Shown: in pieces, positions 32,842 through 41,489 of the stretch
Position numbering within the stretch: the stretch's first letter is position 1
How the letters are laid out: every line of letters starts with the position of its first letter
Assembly: GCA_002407675.1 (NCBI GenBank)
Contig: DHNW01000032.1
Span: 62,001 to 126,000, forward strand
DNA length: 64,000 nt
From: Ruminococcaceae bacterium UBA5406
GTDB taxonomy: Bacteria; Bacillota; Clostridia; Oscillospirales; Acutalibacteraceae
Reading direction: 5' to 3'
Made by a program: the position numbers and the translations under genes
The notes under the pieces: generated by a model
Database searches by the model: none
What the model was told of the DNA's origin: nothing
What the model saw: the letters and a program-made list of their open reading frames with translations, nothing else

Positions 32842-33992
32842 AATTTCTGCATCTTGCCGATCTGCATATTGGCAAGCGGGTCAACGAATTCAGCATGCTG
32901 GACGATCAGCGGTATATTCTCAGACAGATCCTTAATATTGCCGAGCGCACCCGGCCGGACGCCGTGCTGCTGGCAGGCGACCTGTACGACCGCAGCGTTC
33001 CGCCGGGCGAGGCGGTTGGCCTGCTGGATGATTTTCTCACAGAGCTTTCTTCACGGAGTATGGCTGTGTTCGCTGTCAGCGGGAACCATGATTCCCCTGA
33101 ACGGCTTCAGTTCGGCAGCCGCATCATGCAGAAAAACGGCGTGACCATTGCCGGAGTGTTCCGGGGCAGACTGGAAGAAGCCGACTTGTCCGACCGGTTT
33201 GGCCCAATCCATATTTATCTGCTTCCTTTTATAAAGCCGGCCACAGCAACCCCCTTTTTCGGTGAAAAGGCGGATACTTATGAAAAAGCAGTCCGCTGCG
33301 CTGTCGGCACGCAGAAAATCAACATGGCGGAACGCAATGTACTGGTTGCCCACCAATTTGTCACGGCTTTGGGAAGCGAACCGGAACGCTGCGATTCCGA
33401 AACGATTTCGGTGGGCGGCGCAGACGAAGTGGATGTTTCCAATTTCGACGCGTTTGACTATGTGGCACTGGGCCATCTGCATGGGCCGCAGAGGGTTGGA
33501 AGGCCGAATGTGCGGTATGCGGGTTCACCCCTGAAATATTCATTTTCCGAAGCGCGGCAGAAAAAATCCGTAACTCTCGTCGAATTCGGCGAAAAGGGAA
33601 AAGCGGAAATTACGCAGATCCCCCTTTCGCCGCTTCATGATATGCGGGAGATCCGGGGACCGATCGAGGAACTGACAAGCCCGGCGGTTGCCGCGCTGGG
33701 CGATACCCAGGACTACATCCGCGCTGTCTTGACGGACGGGCACGAAATCTCAGACGCTGCCGGCCGCCTGCGGGCAGTTTACCCAAACCTGATGCGGGTT
33801 GACTTTGAAAACGCGCGAACGGCAGCACAGGAACATTCCCGAACTGCAGCGTCAGGCGACGTTTCCCGCCGTTCGCCGCTGGAACTGTTCGAGGAGTTTT
33901 ATCGGAATCAAGCCGGTTCTGAGCTTCCTGCCGATGAACAGAGAGAACTGGAAAACGTCATTCGCACGGCGCAGGAGGAGGAAACAACGTGA
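32838..33992 (+). CDS. sbcD: Exonuclease subunit SbcD (Mre11-like)
   Basis: 384 residues. Mre11-type metallophosphoesterase: LHLADLHIGKRV (Asp, His), LAGDLYDRSVPP, SGNHDSPERL, VAHQFV and ALGHLHGPQ supply the two-metal site; the C-terminal capping and SbcC-binding part follows. With SbcC it opens hairpins and trims DNA ends during repair. The in-frame stretch from 32790 lies inside tcdA; ATG 32838 forms an ATGA overlap with the tcdA stop, and GCGGGA lies before it. Confidence 0.94.
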   Translation: MKFLHLADLHIGKRVNEFSMLDDQRYILRQILNIAERTRPDAVLLAGDLYDRSVPPGEAVGLLDDFLTELSSRSMAVFAVSGNHDSPERLQFGSRIMQKNGVTIAGVFRGRLEEADLSDRFGPIHIYLLPFIKPATATPFFGEKADTYEKAVRCAVGTQKINMAERNVLVAHQFVTALGSEPERCDSETISVGGADEVDVSNFDAFDYVALGHLHGPQRVGRPNVRYAGSPLKYSFSEARQKKSVTLVEFGEKGKAEITQIPLSPLHDMREIRGPIEELTSPAVAALGDTQDYIRAVLTDGHEISDAAGRLRAVYPNLMRVDFENARTAAQEHSRTAASGDVSRRSPLELFEEFYRNQAGSELPADEQRELENVIRTAQEEETT

Positions 33993-36900
33993 AACCGCTG
34001 AACCTGGTTGTATGTGCGTTCGGCCCCTATGCCGGAAGAACGGAAATTCCCCTGCACAAGTTCGGGTCCGGCGGGCTTTTCCTCATTTGCGGCGCTACCG
34101 GCGCGGGGAAAACAACTATTTTTGATGCCATCACCTTTGCTTTATATGGCGAGGCCAGCGGTTCCACCCGCACAGCGGACACGCTGCGGAGTGATTTTGC
34201 CGATCCCTCCGCAAAGACGTTTGTGGATCTGACTTTCACCCATGCGGGAAAACTGTACCGCGTGGTGCGCAATCCGCGTTATCTCCGCCCCAAGCGAAAA
34301 GGGGGCATGACGACGGAAAATGCGGATGCCGCACTGACTCGGCCGGACGGATCAGTCTGCTCCGGCGCGAGTGCCGTCACAAGGGAAATTGTTCAGCTGC
34401 TGGGTATCGACTGCAAGCAGTTCCGGCAGACTTCCATGATTGCGCAAGGGGAATTTCTGAAACTTCTCTTAGCAGACAGCGCCGAGCGATCCGATATTTT
34501 CCGCCGTGTGTTCGATACCGGCCTTTACCGTCGGATTCAAGACCTCCTGCGGACACGGTCTCAGGAGTTGTCCGCTCAAATGAATGAAAATGCACGGGCC
34601 ATTTTGCAGGATGCGGGTGCCATCCGGCCGGACGGTAATTTTCTGACAGCGGATACCCTCGCGGAATTTTCCGCTGAAAACGATGTGCACCTTGCCCCGC
34701 AGATGCTGAAACAGCTTTCGGCTTCAATTGAAGCGGAAAGAAAAACGGCGGAACAGGTATCCGTCGGCCGCAATGCTGCCCGCGCGGAAACGGAGAAACT
34801 GGCCGCGCAGATAGCCGCCGCAGAACAGGTCAACCGGGCATTCGACGAACTGAAAAGCACGAAGCAGAAAGCCCTCGGGCTGAAAGAGCTTTCGCAAACT
34901 ATGGCCAATACCGAAGCGAAAATCCGGGCGGCGGAACAAGCTCAGGCTCAAGTTTCCCCCGCCCGGGACGCTTTTTTGCGGGAAAAGGAATCTGCATGCC
35001 GCCTGAAGCAGGCTGTTTCCGAACTGAAGGTTGAAATCAGCCGGAAGGAAAAAGAACTGTCCGAATTCCGGGCCGCTGCGCAGGCCGAAAAAGCAAAGGA
35101 ACCGTACCGTTTGGAACTGGAAGGAAAAATGGCCGGGTTAAAGTCTGAGCTTCCTCATTATGAAAAAGCACAGGCGCTGCAGGCTCAGACCCAACAGATA
35201 AAAAAAGAGTTGGACTCCCTCCAAAAAAAACTTGAAGAAGCAAAGAAAAAACAAGTCCGCCTAGAAACCGAGCAGAAAGAACTGGAAGCGGAACTTCAGG
35301 CCCTGAAAGATGTGGAAGTCCAGCGCGTCTCCTGTGAAGCGGATGGAAAAACAGCAGCACAGACCTGCGAAAAGCTGGAAGAAATTATTACAGGGACGGA
35401 TAATATCCTCATCCTTTGGAAAACGGTCCGGGTATGCCAATCTGCATACCCAAAAGCGGAGGCCCGATTTCAAGAAGCCGACCGCAAAGCTTCGGATGCG
35501 GAATTACTGTTTCTGCGGGAACAAGCAGGCTTAATGGCAGCAAATCTGAAGGACGGGGAACCCTGCCCGGTTTGTGGCTCCGCCAGCCATCCGGCAAAGG
35601 CACAGTTAACGGGGAAAGCGCCCAGCGGAAGCACACTCAAGCGTCTGAAAGACGAGCGCGAACGGCAGCGGGATGCTCTTCACAAAGCGGCGCTGGACGC
35701 AAAGGAAGCCAAAACTAAACTGGAAGCTGACAAGGCCAACTTGCTTTCGGCGGCAGCGGCTGTTCTTGGCAGCCTGACCGGTTGCGGAAGTGTAAAGGCT
35801 TTACGGAAAACCGCGCTGGATGCGCTGGAAAAAACATGCGTGCAAAAAAAAGAACTGGACATCCGCCTTTCTGCTCTGATCCAGCAGAGCAAGCGGAAAG
35901 AAGAACGGACCGCACGGCAGAACCAAATTCAAAAACTGCTGTCCAGCTCCGAAACGGAAATCACCGGACTGGAAAAAAAGCAAAGTACCCGGCAAGCGGA
36001 TTGGAAAGCTGTGCAAGCAGAAGGCTTCGCTATGCAGGAAAGCCTTTCCTGCAATTCCGAAGGGGAAGCACGGAAAAGGCTTGCTGTTTGCTCCACAGAA
36101 CTGGAATCCATGAAAAGTGCCCGGGAAAAAGCAGAGCATGATTTTCACGATTGTGAAAACAGTCTTGGGGCGGCGCGGGCAGTCCTGGAAGACAACCGGA
36201 AAAGTCTGGCTTTTTCCGCCGAACAAGCACAAAAGCTTCAAAAGAAATATGAACTCAGACTGCAGTCCGCGGGTTTTCCCTGTGAAGCGGATTACTTGAA
36301 CGCGCTGATTCCGGCGGAAAAGCTGGAAAAACTGAAAAAGCAGCTGACCGATTACCGCGACCAGTGCTGTGCTGTGCGCAATGACCTCACCCGGCTGGAA
36401 AAGGAAACCGAAGATAAATCCCCCTGCAATCTTGGGGAAATGAATGCCTTGCTTTCCGAATCCCACAAACGGGAAGAAAAATGTGAAACGGCTCTGCGTG
36501 AAATATCTGTGCGGTTAGAGGCCAACCGGCGCGCCGCTGAAAAAATGACAGCAAAATTAGAGGAACGGAAAAAGCTGGAGCGCACTTACGAAAGTGTGCT
36601 GGATCTCGATAAGACAGCGAACGGTGCGCTGACCGGACGGCAGCGGCTCAACTTTGAACAGTTTGTGCAGGCGGCTTATTTCAACCGGATTTTGGAACAG
36701 GCCAATCTGCGTCTTGCTAAAATGACCGGTGGACGCTATCTCCTGCTTCGCCGTGAAACAGCTTCTGACCTCCGTGCACGGTTCGGGCTGGATATCGATG
36801 TACTGGATCATTACACCGGCAAAGTCCGGGACATAAAATCCCTTTCCGGCGGAGAATCCTTCAAAGCATCGCTGTCCTTGGCGCTCGGCCTTTCAGACGT

Positions 36901-37132
36901 GGTGCAAAGCCGTTCCGGCGGAGTGCGTATTGAAACCATGTTCGTTGACGAAGGGTTCGGCACGCTGGACGATGAATCCCGCCGCCAGGCGATTTCAACG
37001 CTGGCAGAGCTAGCCGGCGGAGACCGGTTAGTGGGGATCATTTCCCATGTGCCGGAGCTTCGTGAACAGATCGACCGGCAGATTATTGTGCGGCGAGGAC
37101 TAACCGGAAGCACCGTACAAATTGTATCATAG
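33989..37132 (+). CDS. sbcC: Exonuclease subunit SbcC (Rad50-like SMC ATPase)
   Basis: 1047 residues. Walker A is in CGATGAGKTTIFDAI near residue 40, two long coiled-coil arms (rich in Glu, Lys, Ala) meet at a zinc hook CPVCGSASHP near residue 530, and the C-terminal head has the signature SLSGGESFKASL, Walker B MFVDEGFGTLDDES and the closing ISHVPEL. It is the DNA-tethering, ATP-driven partner of SbcD. GTG 33989 overlaps the sbcD stop (GTGA) after GGAGGAGG. It is the last gene of the cysK chain. Confidence 0.95.
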   Translation: MKPLNLVVCAFGPYAGRTEIPLHKFGSGGLFLICGATGAGKTTIFDAITFALYGEASGSTRTADTLRSDFADPSAKTFVDLTFTHAGKLYRVVRNPRYLRPKRKGGMTTENADAALTRPDGSVCSGASAVTREIVQLLGIDCKQFRQTSMIAQGEFLKLLLADSAERSDIFRRVFDTGLYRRIQDLLRTRSQELSAQMNENARAILQDAGAIRPDGNFLTADTLAEFSAENDVHLAPQMLKQLSASIEAERKTAEQVSVGRNAARAETEKLAAQIAAAEQVNRAFDELKSTKQKALGLKELSQTMANTEAKIRAAEQAQAQVSPARDAFLREKESACRLKQAVSELKVEISRKEKELSEFRAAAQAEKAKEPYRLELEGKMAGLKSELPHYEKAQALQAQTQQIKKELDSLQKKLEEAKKKQVRLETEQKELEAELQALKDVEVQRVSCEADGKTAAQTCEKLEEIITGTDNILILWKTVRVCQSAYPKAEARFQEADRKASDAELLFLREQAGLMAANLKDGEPCPVCGSASHPAKAQLTGKAPSGSTLKRLKDERERQRDALHKAALDAKEAKTKLEADKANLLSAAAAVLGSLTGCGSVKALRKTALDALEKTCVQKKELDIRLSALIQQSKRKEERTARQNQIQKLLSSSETEITGLEKKQSTRQADWKAVQAEGFAMQESLSCNSEGEARKRLAVCSTELESMKSAREKAEHDFHDCENSLGAARAVLEDNRKSLAFSAEQAQKLQKKYELRLQSAGFPCEADYLNALIPAEKLEKLKKQLTDYRDQCCAVRNDLTRLEKETEDKSPCNLGEMNALLSESHKREEKCETALREISVRLEANRRAAEKMTAKLEERKKLERTYESVLDLDKTANGALTGRQRLNFEQFVQAAYFNRILEQANLRLAKMTGGRYLLLRRETASDLRARFGLDIDVLDHYTGKVRDIKSLSGGESFKASLSLALGLSDVVQSRSGGVRIETMFVDEGFGTLDDESRRQAISTLAELAGGDRLVGIISHVPELREQIDRQIIVRRGLTGSTVQIVS

Positions 37133-37171
37133 TTCCTATAATTCTTATAAAAAGCACAAAATAGCGGACAA

Positions 37172-37215
37172 AAAGCGGTTCCCGAAGCAATTTCATATGC
37201 TTTGGGAACCGCTTT
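37172..37215. terminator. Bidirectional terminator between sbcC and mcp
   Basis: AAAGCGGTTCCC and GGGAACCGCTTT form a 12-base stem, with an inner AAGCA/TGCTT pairing. The reverse strand continues with a T-run (CCGCTTTTTGTCC), the forward strand with TTTAATT, so it can serve both convergent genes, better on the reverse side. Confidence 0.85.
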
Positions 37216-37292
37216 AATTCAGGTTTTTCCATTATAAACGGAAGTTTTTAGGCTTCAAAAAAGTTACCCAATATCAAAAATAGTTTTTTGAC

Positions 37293-39395
37293 TTACGCTT
37301 CTTCTACTTCCATCTCATCTGCACTGAGCAATTTAAACTTTGCCAGCATTTCATTCAGTGAACCTGCCAAATGGCTAAGTTCTTCGCTGGTTGCGGCACC
37401 TTCTTCCGCTGTGGCTGAGTTTGTCTGCACAACTGCGGAGATTTGTTCCACATTTCCGTTGACTTGACGGACGGAATCAGCCTGCTGCCCCGCCGCAGTC
37501 GTAATGGCCTGCAGCAATTGGCTCATCTTCCGGACGTCTTCAATCACCGATTTTAAGTACTGCGCTGTATCTTCGGCAATCTTGCGGCCTTCATCGACCG
37601 CGTCGGCGGATTCACTGATTAAAGTAGACGTACTCTTCACGGCCTCGCCGCTTCGGTTAGCCAAATTGCGCACTTCGTCCGCAACAACCGAGAATCCTCT
37701 CCCCGCTTCGCCAGCGCGGGCCGCTTCGACCGCCGCATTCAGGGCAAGAATATTGGTTTGAAAAGCAATATCTTGAATGGTTTTAATAATCTTTCCGATT
37801 TTGGAAGAAGACTCGCGAATCTTCTCCATTGCTCCGGCCATTCGATTAATCCGCTCGTTTCCTCCCGAAACTTCCTGCTCAGCCTGATTGGAAATTTCAT
37901 TGGCCTTTGCCGCACTTTTTGCGCTGCTGTCCGCCTGACTTGCGATTTTCTGTATCGAAGAGGAAAGTTCCTGGATCGTTCCGCTCTGCTCCGTTGCGCC
38001 CTGTGCCAAAGCCTGCGAAGCATCAGCCAGCTGCTGGGAACCTCCCGCGACCTGCTCAGCCGTTCCGTGAATTTTCCGGAACGTTTCATTCATAGAAACA
38101 ACAATAGAATCCAGTGCCTTTTTAATTGCCGCAAAATCTCCTTTGTAGTCCTGCTGAGTATTTATGGTAAAATCGCCATCAGCAATGGACCCCAAAACAT
38201 CCGTTATTTCCCGAATATAGGCATTCAGAGAATTGATCATCCCGCCGAATGTGTCGGCAAGTGATTCAATTTCATCCCCTGTATGAATGGCGGGAACCTC
38301 ACTGTGCAGATCGCCTTCCGCCAGTGCCCCAACCCGGTCTTTCAGCTGGAGAATTGGACGAACCACTGGATTAGAAATCCGAATTGACAGGAATATCGCC
38401 ATCAGGATAAAGACTGCTGTAACTGCTATGACAATCCAAAGTGCTTTGTAAAAGTCCGCCATCATTTCATTAACATCCGCCAAAACGGCTACAGACCAAT
38501 CCGTATCCAGAATCGGCGCATAAAAGACGTATTTCTGCTCTCCTTTTAGGTTCACATACTGTTTGCCTGCCTGGTGGCCGATCATACAGTGGATCAGTTT
38601 GGCAATGTCAGAATAGGAAGAATCTTTTTTTGCCATTTCAATATAATTGACGCCGTTGTAAACATTTTCGGTAGACTTGTCCGCAATAATTTTTCCATCT
38701 GAATCTACGATGAAACCATATCCCTTGTCTCCGATTGAAACATTGCTGATAATTTGGTTGAATTTAGAAACAGACAGAAACGCATAGACAACGCCGTCAA
38801 AGTTCGTCCCGTTGTTCACTTTTGCAGAAAGACAAAGCCCCAAATTCCCATCGTCATCATTCATCGTTGTAGAAATCGTTCCTGAACTGGATGCATACAG
38901 GAGCATGTCCTTTTTGCTGAAATCTTTTCCATCCAAAGATTTTCCTGTTGAATCAATCAAGCCAGCGCTGCTGAAATCATTCGATTGAGCCAGATAATTC
39001 AAGTTCTGCTGCCAGTTGGCTTTCTGGGCCGGATCCGTCAGTGACGGATCCGTCGCTATAGATTTTATGCTGGATTTATAGTTTCCTACCGCATTTTTAA
39101 CGGATTCATCATAAGCCAGCGCAATTCTGGAAACCTGTTTTTCCATATTACTCTTCATGTCGCTGTAAAACAGGGTGCAGGTAACAGCAGCAAGTGCCAC
39201 ACAGATTGCCACCGTAAGACATACCATGCTTCCAATCAGCCTTTTGCGAATGGTGGTGCGCCGTGTTTTTCCCTCGCTGACACTCTTTTGGGCTTTCGCC
39301 GGACATTTCTTGTGCTTTTGAAACCGGAACCCCTTAAAGCTGAAATGAATCATCTTCTTCTTTTGAAAATGAAGTTTTTGTTTTTTGAAACGCAT
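37293..39395 (-). CDS. Methyl-accepting chemotaxis protein with dCache-like sensor
   Basis: 700 residues. A long basic N-terminal tail (about 1-50) is unusual. TM1 is at 53-78, followed by an extracellular sensor of about 240 residues that looks like a double Cache domain (GYGFIVDSDGKIIADK), then TM2 at 318-339, HAMP, and the signalling domain with the conserved tip FQTNILALNAAVEAARAGEAGRGF. It binds a small ligand outside and controls CheA through CheW. AGGAGG lies 10 bases before ATG 39395. It is the last gene of the cheA-cheR-cheB-mcp block, 146 bases behind cheB; no SigD site was found in that gap. Confidence 0.93.
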   Translation of the reverse strand: MRFKKQKLHFQKKKMIHFSFKGFRFQKHKKCPAKAQKSVSEGKTRRTTIRKRLIGSMVCLTVAICVALAAVTCTLFYSDMKSNMEKQVSRIALAYDESVKNAVGNYKSSIKSIATDPSLTDPAQKANWQQNLNYLAQSNDFSSAGLIDSTGKSLDGKDFSKKDMLLYASSSGTISTTMNDDDGNLGLCLSAKVNNGTNFDGVVYAFLSVSKFNQIISNVSIGDKGYGFIVDSDGKIIADKSTENVYNGVNYIEMAKKDSSYSDIAKLIHCMIGHQAGKQYVNLKGEQKYVFYAPILDTDWSVAVLADVNEMMADFYKALWIVIAVTAVFILMAIFLSIRISNPVVRPILQLKDRVGALAEGDLHSEVPAIHTGDEIESLADTFGGMINSLNAYIREITDVLGSIADGDFTINTQQDYKGDFAAIKKALDSIVVSMNETFRKIHGTAEQVAGGSQQLADASQALAQGATEQSGTIQELSSSIQKIASQADSSAKSAAKANEISNQAEQEVSGGNERINRMAGAMEKIRESSSKIGKIIKTIQDIAFQTNILALNAAVEAARAGEAGRGFSVVADEVRNLANRSGEAVKSTSTLISESADAVDEGRKIAEDTAQYLKSVIEDVRKMSQLLQAITTAAGQQADSVRQVNGNVEQISAVVQTNSATAEEGAATSEELSHLAGSLNEMLAKFKLLSADEMEVEEA

Positions 39396-39541
39396 CGTTT
39401 CCGTTCCTCCTACAAAATAAAAATTAGAAAAGCCAGCTTACGCTCCGCTTCCGATCATCACCCATGCAGCCGCACCGGTTTTTTCGGACGTCATGCATGA
39501 TTTATTATCAAAAAACAGTCACCTTAATTTCGGCCACCGCT

Positions 39542-40579
39542 TTACTTTTCTGAAAGCCCGTCCGCTTTCACCTGTTTCGCGAGGATTCCAGCAATGGCCT
39601 GGCATGGTGCCTGTTTCATAACCGCCCCAAGTTCATATGCAGCCATGGGCATTCCATAAACAACACAGGATTCCTCATCCTGCCCCACGGTATACGCACC
39701 TGCTTTTTTCATGTGCAGCAGCCCTTCAGCCCCATCTCGTCCCATACCGGTCAAAATCACACCGATTGCGTCAGAGCCTGCCGTTTCAGCGACAGAGTCA
39801 AACAAAACTCCGACTGATGGGCAGTGACCGTTCACTTTTTCACCTTCCGCACACCGAACGTAATAACCCTGAGCATCTTTCTTTAAATACATATGCAGAC
39901 CGCCGGCAGCCACCAAAGCCTTTCCCCGTTCGATTCTGTCCCCATTTTTCGCTTCGGATACTTCCATCTGAGAAATCCGGTTCAGGCGCTCGGCATACAT
40001 CCGTGTAAAAGAAGCCGGCATATGCTGCACAATAACGACACCGGGCATTCCTTTCGGCAAAGACTCCATAATCTGCGCGGTTGCTTCCGTTCCTCCCGTA
40101 GAAGCTCCAATAGCAATCACATGGTAGCGCAGATCCGTGCGGATATAAGCATTCGGAGGCGATGAAAAAGACATACCGAAAGGGTTTGCAAGAAGTTTCA
40201 CTTTCACGCATATTTCATTGCTGAACGCTGAAAAACTTTCCTTCTTCCTCAGATCCGGCATTTGAATGTATTCGGCAGAAAAACCGGCCGCCGCTTCTTT
40301 TTCCAGCAGCTTCCCCGAACCGATCATAATCATAGGAATATGATGGCTGACAGAATGGACTCGTCCCATCACTGTTACAGGATTCTGGCCGCCCAGCGGT
40401 GCCGAACTTAAAATAAGGACATTGGGTCTAAGTTCGAGGATTTCTTTCTGCATCTCTTCCCAGCTTCCTGCCGTTCCGATGATTTTCAGGCTTGGGTCTT
40501 TGCTGATTGCCTGCCGGAACGCCGTAATGAAAGGCAGAGACTCGTCCGCGACCAGAATACGTATGGTTTTCATCTGCAT
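39542..40579 (-). CDS. cheB: CheB methylesterase/deamidase with degenerate receiver domain
   Basis: 345 residues. The C-terminal catalytic domain is intact: Ser in AIGASTGG, His in VQHMP and Asp in LTGMGRDGA, which remove methyl groups from receptor glutamates. The N-terminal receiver is odd: ILVADESLPF keeps an acidic pair (D12, E13), but the phospho-acceptor Asp is replaced by S58 (VLILSSAP, where active CheB has a D-x-E-M-P type sequence) and the K-P switch motif is not seen. CheA therefore should not be able to phosphorylate it. It begins 9 bases after cheR; ATG 40573 (third residue) is an alternative start. No clear ribosome site is close, so coupling to cheR is likely. Confidence 0.9.
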   Translation of the reverse strand: MQMKTIRILVADESLPFITAFRQAISKDPSLKIIGTAGSWEEMQKEILELRPNVLILSSAPLGGQNPVTVMGRVHSVSHHIPMIMIGSGKLLEKEAAAGFSAEYIQMPDLRKKESFSAFSNEICVKVKLLANPFGMSFSSPPNAYIRTDLRYHVIAIGASTGGTEATAQIMESLPKGMPGVVIVQHMPASFTRMYAERLNRISQMEVSEAKNGDRIERGKALVAAGGLHMYLKKDAQGYYVRCAEGEKVNGHCPSVGVLFDSVAETAGSDAIGVILTGMGRDGAEGLLHMKKAGAYTVGQDEESCVVYGMPMAAYELGAVMKQAPCQAIAGILAKQVKADGLSEK

Positions 40580-40587
40580 TGCAGCAT

Positions 40588-41388
40588 CTAGTATCCTTTC
40601 TGGTAGACTGACGGCTGTATGTAATGAAAAGCCGCTGCGTCCCTTTGAATCGTCTCAGAATGTCCGATGAACAGGTACCCGCCCGGCTTAAGAATTTCAT
40701 AGAATTTTGCTATCAGCCTGTTTTTCGTTTCTTGGTCAAAATATATCATAACATTTCTGCAAAAAATCAGATCGAATGGATGATGAAAAGGAAACGGTTC
40801 CATCAGGTTCAGCCGCCTGAAAATCACTTCGCGCTTGACTTCATCGCTGAGAAGATACATTTTGCCCGATTTTCTGAAATACCGGGCCACCCAAGCAGGC
40901 GGCAGATCTTTCAGCGATTCGGCAGGATATACCCCTGCGCGGGCACTCTCCAGCACATGAGTCGAAATATCGGTAGCCAGCATTCGGTAATCCCACCCTG
41001 AAGCCGCCCCGAAAAACTCCTTCATCAGCATAATGGCCGTATAGGCCTCTTCACCTGTAGAACATCCGGCACTCCAAATCCGCAGGTTTTTCTGCCGATT
41101 GCACTCTTGTTCTTTTGGAAGGATCACGTCCTTTAAAAACTGAAAATGGCTCGCCTCTCTCATAAAATAGGTGTGGTTCGTCGTAAGTTTGTTAAGCATG
41201 ACATTCAGTTCTACCGGGTCATTCTGTATCAGGGAAAAATATTCTGAAAACGAAGACACATTTTTTTTGGCAAGAACAGAGTACATACGTGCTTCAATCA
41301 GCAGTCTTTTTTTGCTGAGGTCAATTCCAAAATTTTGATGGATATAATCGACAAGATTGTGGAACTCGGTGTCAGTCAAATGAATCAT
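40588..41388 (-). CDS. cheR: CheR protein-glutamate methyltransferase
   Basis: 266 residues. The N-terminal helical domain (FHNLVDYIHQNFGIDL, with NHTYFMREASHF) binds receptors, and the SAM domain has IWSAGCSTGEEAYTAI, CRNVMIYFD and GGYLFIGHSE. It methylates receptor glutamates to adapt signalling. ATG 41388 is chosen because GGAGAG precedes it directly; the frame stays open into cheA territory but has no ribosome site. 101 bases separate it from cheA. Confidence 0.94.
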   Translation of the reverse strand: MIHLTDTEFHNLVDYIHQNFGIDLSKKRLLIEARMYSVLAKKNVSSFSEYFSLIQNDPVELNVMLNKLTTNHTYFMREASHFQFLKDVILPKEQECNRQKNLRIWSAGCSTGEEAYTAIMLMKEFFGAASGWDYRMLATDISTHVLESARAGVYPAESLKDLPPAWVARYFRKSGKMYLLSDEVKREVIFRRLNLMEPFPFHHPFDLIFCRNVMIYFDQETKNRLIAKFYEILKPGGYLFIGHSETIQRDAAAFHYIQPSVYQKGY

Positions 41389-41489
41389 AAACTCTCCATA
41401 TTCCGTTTTAGCTTGATTACTATGAAACAATGTGCAGACAATTTTACAAAAACGGTTTCCGGACTGTGAATCGGAAACGTGCAGGAAAC

